This document shows, piece by piece, positions 15,143 to 16,155 of a stretch of DNA of 16,155 nucleotides. This DNA is from ZLKRG44 sp964555705. Its GTDB lineage: Bacteria; Planctomycetota; Phycisphaerae; Phycisphaerales; SM1A02. The notes beneath the pieces are model-generated. The model did no database searches, was not told the DNA's origin, and saw only the letters and a program-made list of their open reading frames with translations. Location: contig CAZKTN010000042.1 in assembly GCA_964555705.1 (NCBI GenBank), positions 1 to 16,155 on the forward strand, given 5' to 3'. The number at the start of each line of letters is the position of its first letter. The stretch's first letter is position 1. The translations under genes and the position numbers were made by a program.

Positions 15143-16155
15143 ATGCTGCACGCCGATCATCGCGTGGGTTTCGGTTCGCCTGTCATCGGATGCCTCGTGT
15201 GCCGGCGGTTGCTCGCGCTGGCGGGAGCGCGCCGGTCGCTGCTCGCGATGGCCCTCGTGCTCGCGGTGTGCGGGTTCGCGAGCGGCGCGCGCGCGATGGG
15301 CGAACCTGGCGGCTCGAGCGGACCCACACTGATCCTTGAGGCATCGGGACCGCAGGTTCGTGCGGCAGGTTCGACGGTGGTGGTGGACGTTCGCGCGAAC
15401 GGGCTCGTCCCGGCCGCCGTAGGAATGCAGCTGCTCGTCGAATGGGATGCCGCAGAGCTGACCTTTGTGAGCGCATCCGGTGGGGATGGCGGATTTGCCC
15501 TTCTCCGCGCCGCGACGGTGACGGCTGCAGGCGGTGCACCAGGCCGGATGCAGCTGAGCATGCTGACCGGCGTGCTTGATGGCAGTGCGAGCGCCACTGA
15601 TGGTGTGCTTGCGCGAATCACGTTCACTGTGCCTGAGGGAGCGTTGCTGTGCGAGCCAGCGAACGTGCTCAACTTCGGCCCATCGGGGACGGTTGCATCG
15701 ACGAAGCTCACCGCCATCGGTGGTACGGAGGTTCCATTCACTGGCGTGGAGGCCGTGATCGTCGGCACGGACACCGCGGCACCGTCGCTGGTTGGTGTGC
15801 CGGACTCGGTAACGCTCTCGCCCGGCGTGACATCTTCGGCGGAACTCCTCGAGTTCACCGGCGCATCCGTGACTGCAGCGGACAACTGCGGCAGCGTGAC
15901 CCCGGTGCGGGTAATCACGCTGCCCGGCGGCGCCACGGTCGAGGACTATCCATCGGTCTTCCCGGAGGGCGTGACGACCGTGTCGTGGACCGCGACAGAT
16001 GGGTCATCCAACTCCTCGAGCGCGCAGCGCACCGTCACCGTCGAGCCTTGCCCGGGTCCGTTCGTGACCTACTACCGAGACGGCGATGGTGATGGATTCG
16101 GCGTGAGCGGCGACACGCAAGTGACGTGCGTGGGCGCGCCGATCGGGTACTCGGC
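15143..16155 (+). CDS. Secreted cohesin / HYR / MopE-like multi-domain protein, N-terminal part (runs off window)
   Basis: An open frame of 337 codons to the window edge. The N-terminus has an Arg-rich stretch, then a hydrophobic core LLAMALVLAVCGFASGARA (about residues 34-52), a signal peptide likely cleaved after ARA. Residues about 62-205 resemble a cohesin domain: TLILEASGPQVRAAGSTVVVDV, then MQLLVEWDAAELTFVSAS and VLARITFTVPEGAL. Residues about 208-297 match the HYR immunoglobulin-like module (TAADNCGSV, then VFPEGVTTVSWTATDGSSNSSS). A CPGPFVTYYRDGDGDGFG segment from about residue 301 resembles the MopE-type metal-binding repeat. The protein therefore acts outside the cytoplasm, perhaps binding dockerin-bearing partners or metal. 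A longer repeat array may continue beyond the edge, as is common in such planctomycete proteins. The function and full length are unknown. Confidence 0.87.
   Translation, partial: MLHADHRVGFGSPVIGCLVCRRLLALAGARRSLLAMALVLAVCGFASGARAMGEPGGSSGPTLILEASGPQVRAAGSTVVVDVRANGLVPAAVGMQLLVEWDAAELTFVSASGGDGGFALLRAATVTAAGGAPGRMQLSMLTGVLDGSASATDGVLARITFTVPEGALLCEPANVLNFGPSGTVASTKLTAIGGTEVPFTGVEAVIVGTDTAAPSLVGVPDSVTLSPGVTSSAELLEFTGASVTAADNCGSVTPVRVITLPGGATVEDYPSVFPEGVTTVSWTATDGSSNSSSAQRTVTVEPCPGPFVTYYRDGDGDGFGVSGDTQVTCVGAPIGYS

Noticed and set aside
15157..15936. Minus-strand frame of 259 codons opposite the cohesin-domain gene
   Set aside because: The plus strand has a ribosome site, a signal peptide and recognisable modules; the antisense product is a Ser/Thr/Pro/Ala-rich shadow.

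Overview
The window is very GC-rich, tightly packed bacterial DNA, most likely from a member of the Planctomycetota, perhaps a Phycisphaerae-like lineage. That placement is inferred from gene content: an ECF sigma factor translationally coupled to a membrane Ser/Thr kinase with a repeat-rich sensor part, a secreted cohesin/HYR/MopE-type protein, a hotdog dehydratase - acyl carrier protein - hotdog dehydratase cluster, and a GYF_2-domain giant protein. There are no RNA genes, insertion sequences, CRISPR arrays or phage genes, and base composition looks uniform, so this reads as core chromosome.

Layout. (1) 1-2011, plus strand: the 3' two thirds of atpA (F1 ATP synthase alpha, cut by the window edge just inside the Walker A motif), followed after one base by an NAD-dependent sugar-nucleotide epimerase; the expected atpG does not follow. 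(2) 1957-10459, minus strand: a full-length FtsK/SpoIIIE DNA translocase and, downstream of it, an unusual 1860-residue protein made of an N-terminal GYF_2-like domain, about 930 residues of coiled coil, a disordered linker and roughly 15 hydrophobic segments. A perfect 10-bp hairpin follows ftsK, and a good sigma70-like promoter precedes the giant gene, so the two may be separate transcription units. The giant gene's 3' end overlaps the convergent epimerase gene by 55 bp. (3) 10527-11986, plus strand: FabZ-like dehydratase, acyl carrier protein with a long C-terminal extension, and a second FabZ-like dehydratase, diverging from ftsK. (4) 12080-14934, plus strand: an ECF sigma factor whose stop overlaps the start of a receptor-type Ser/Thr kinase (ATGA overlap), a two-gene signalling unit. 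(5) 15143 to the end, plus strand: an exported protein with cohesin, HYR and MopE-like modules, truncated by the window edge, with two inverted repeats in its leader region.

No stretch longer than 300 bases lacks a gene; the largest gaps (7540-7780 and 14935-15142) hold promoter or operator candidates and hairpins, listed separately. The least explained item is the GYF/coiled-coil/polytopic membrane protein next to ftsK. The most testable regulatory idea is that the sigma factor is activated by phosphorylation from its coupled kinase, because its region 2.2 lacks the usual acidic motif.
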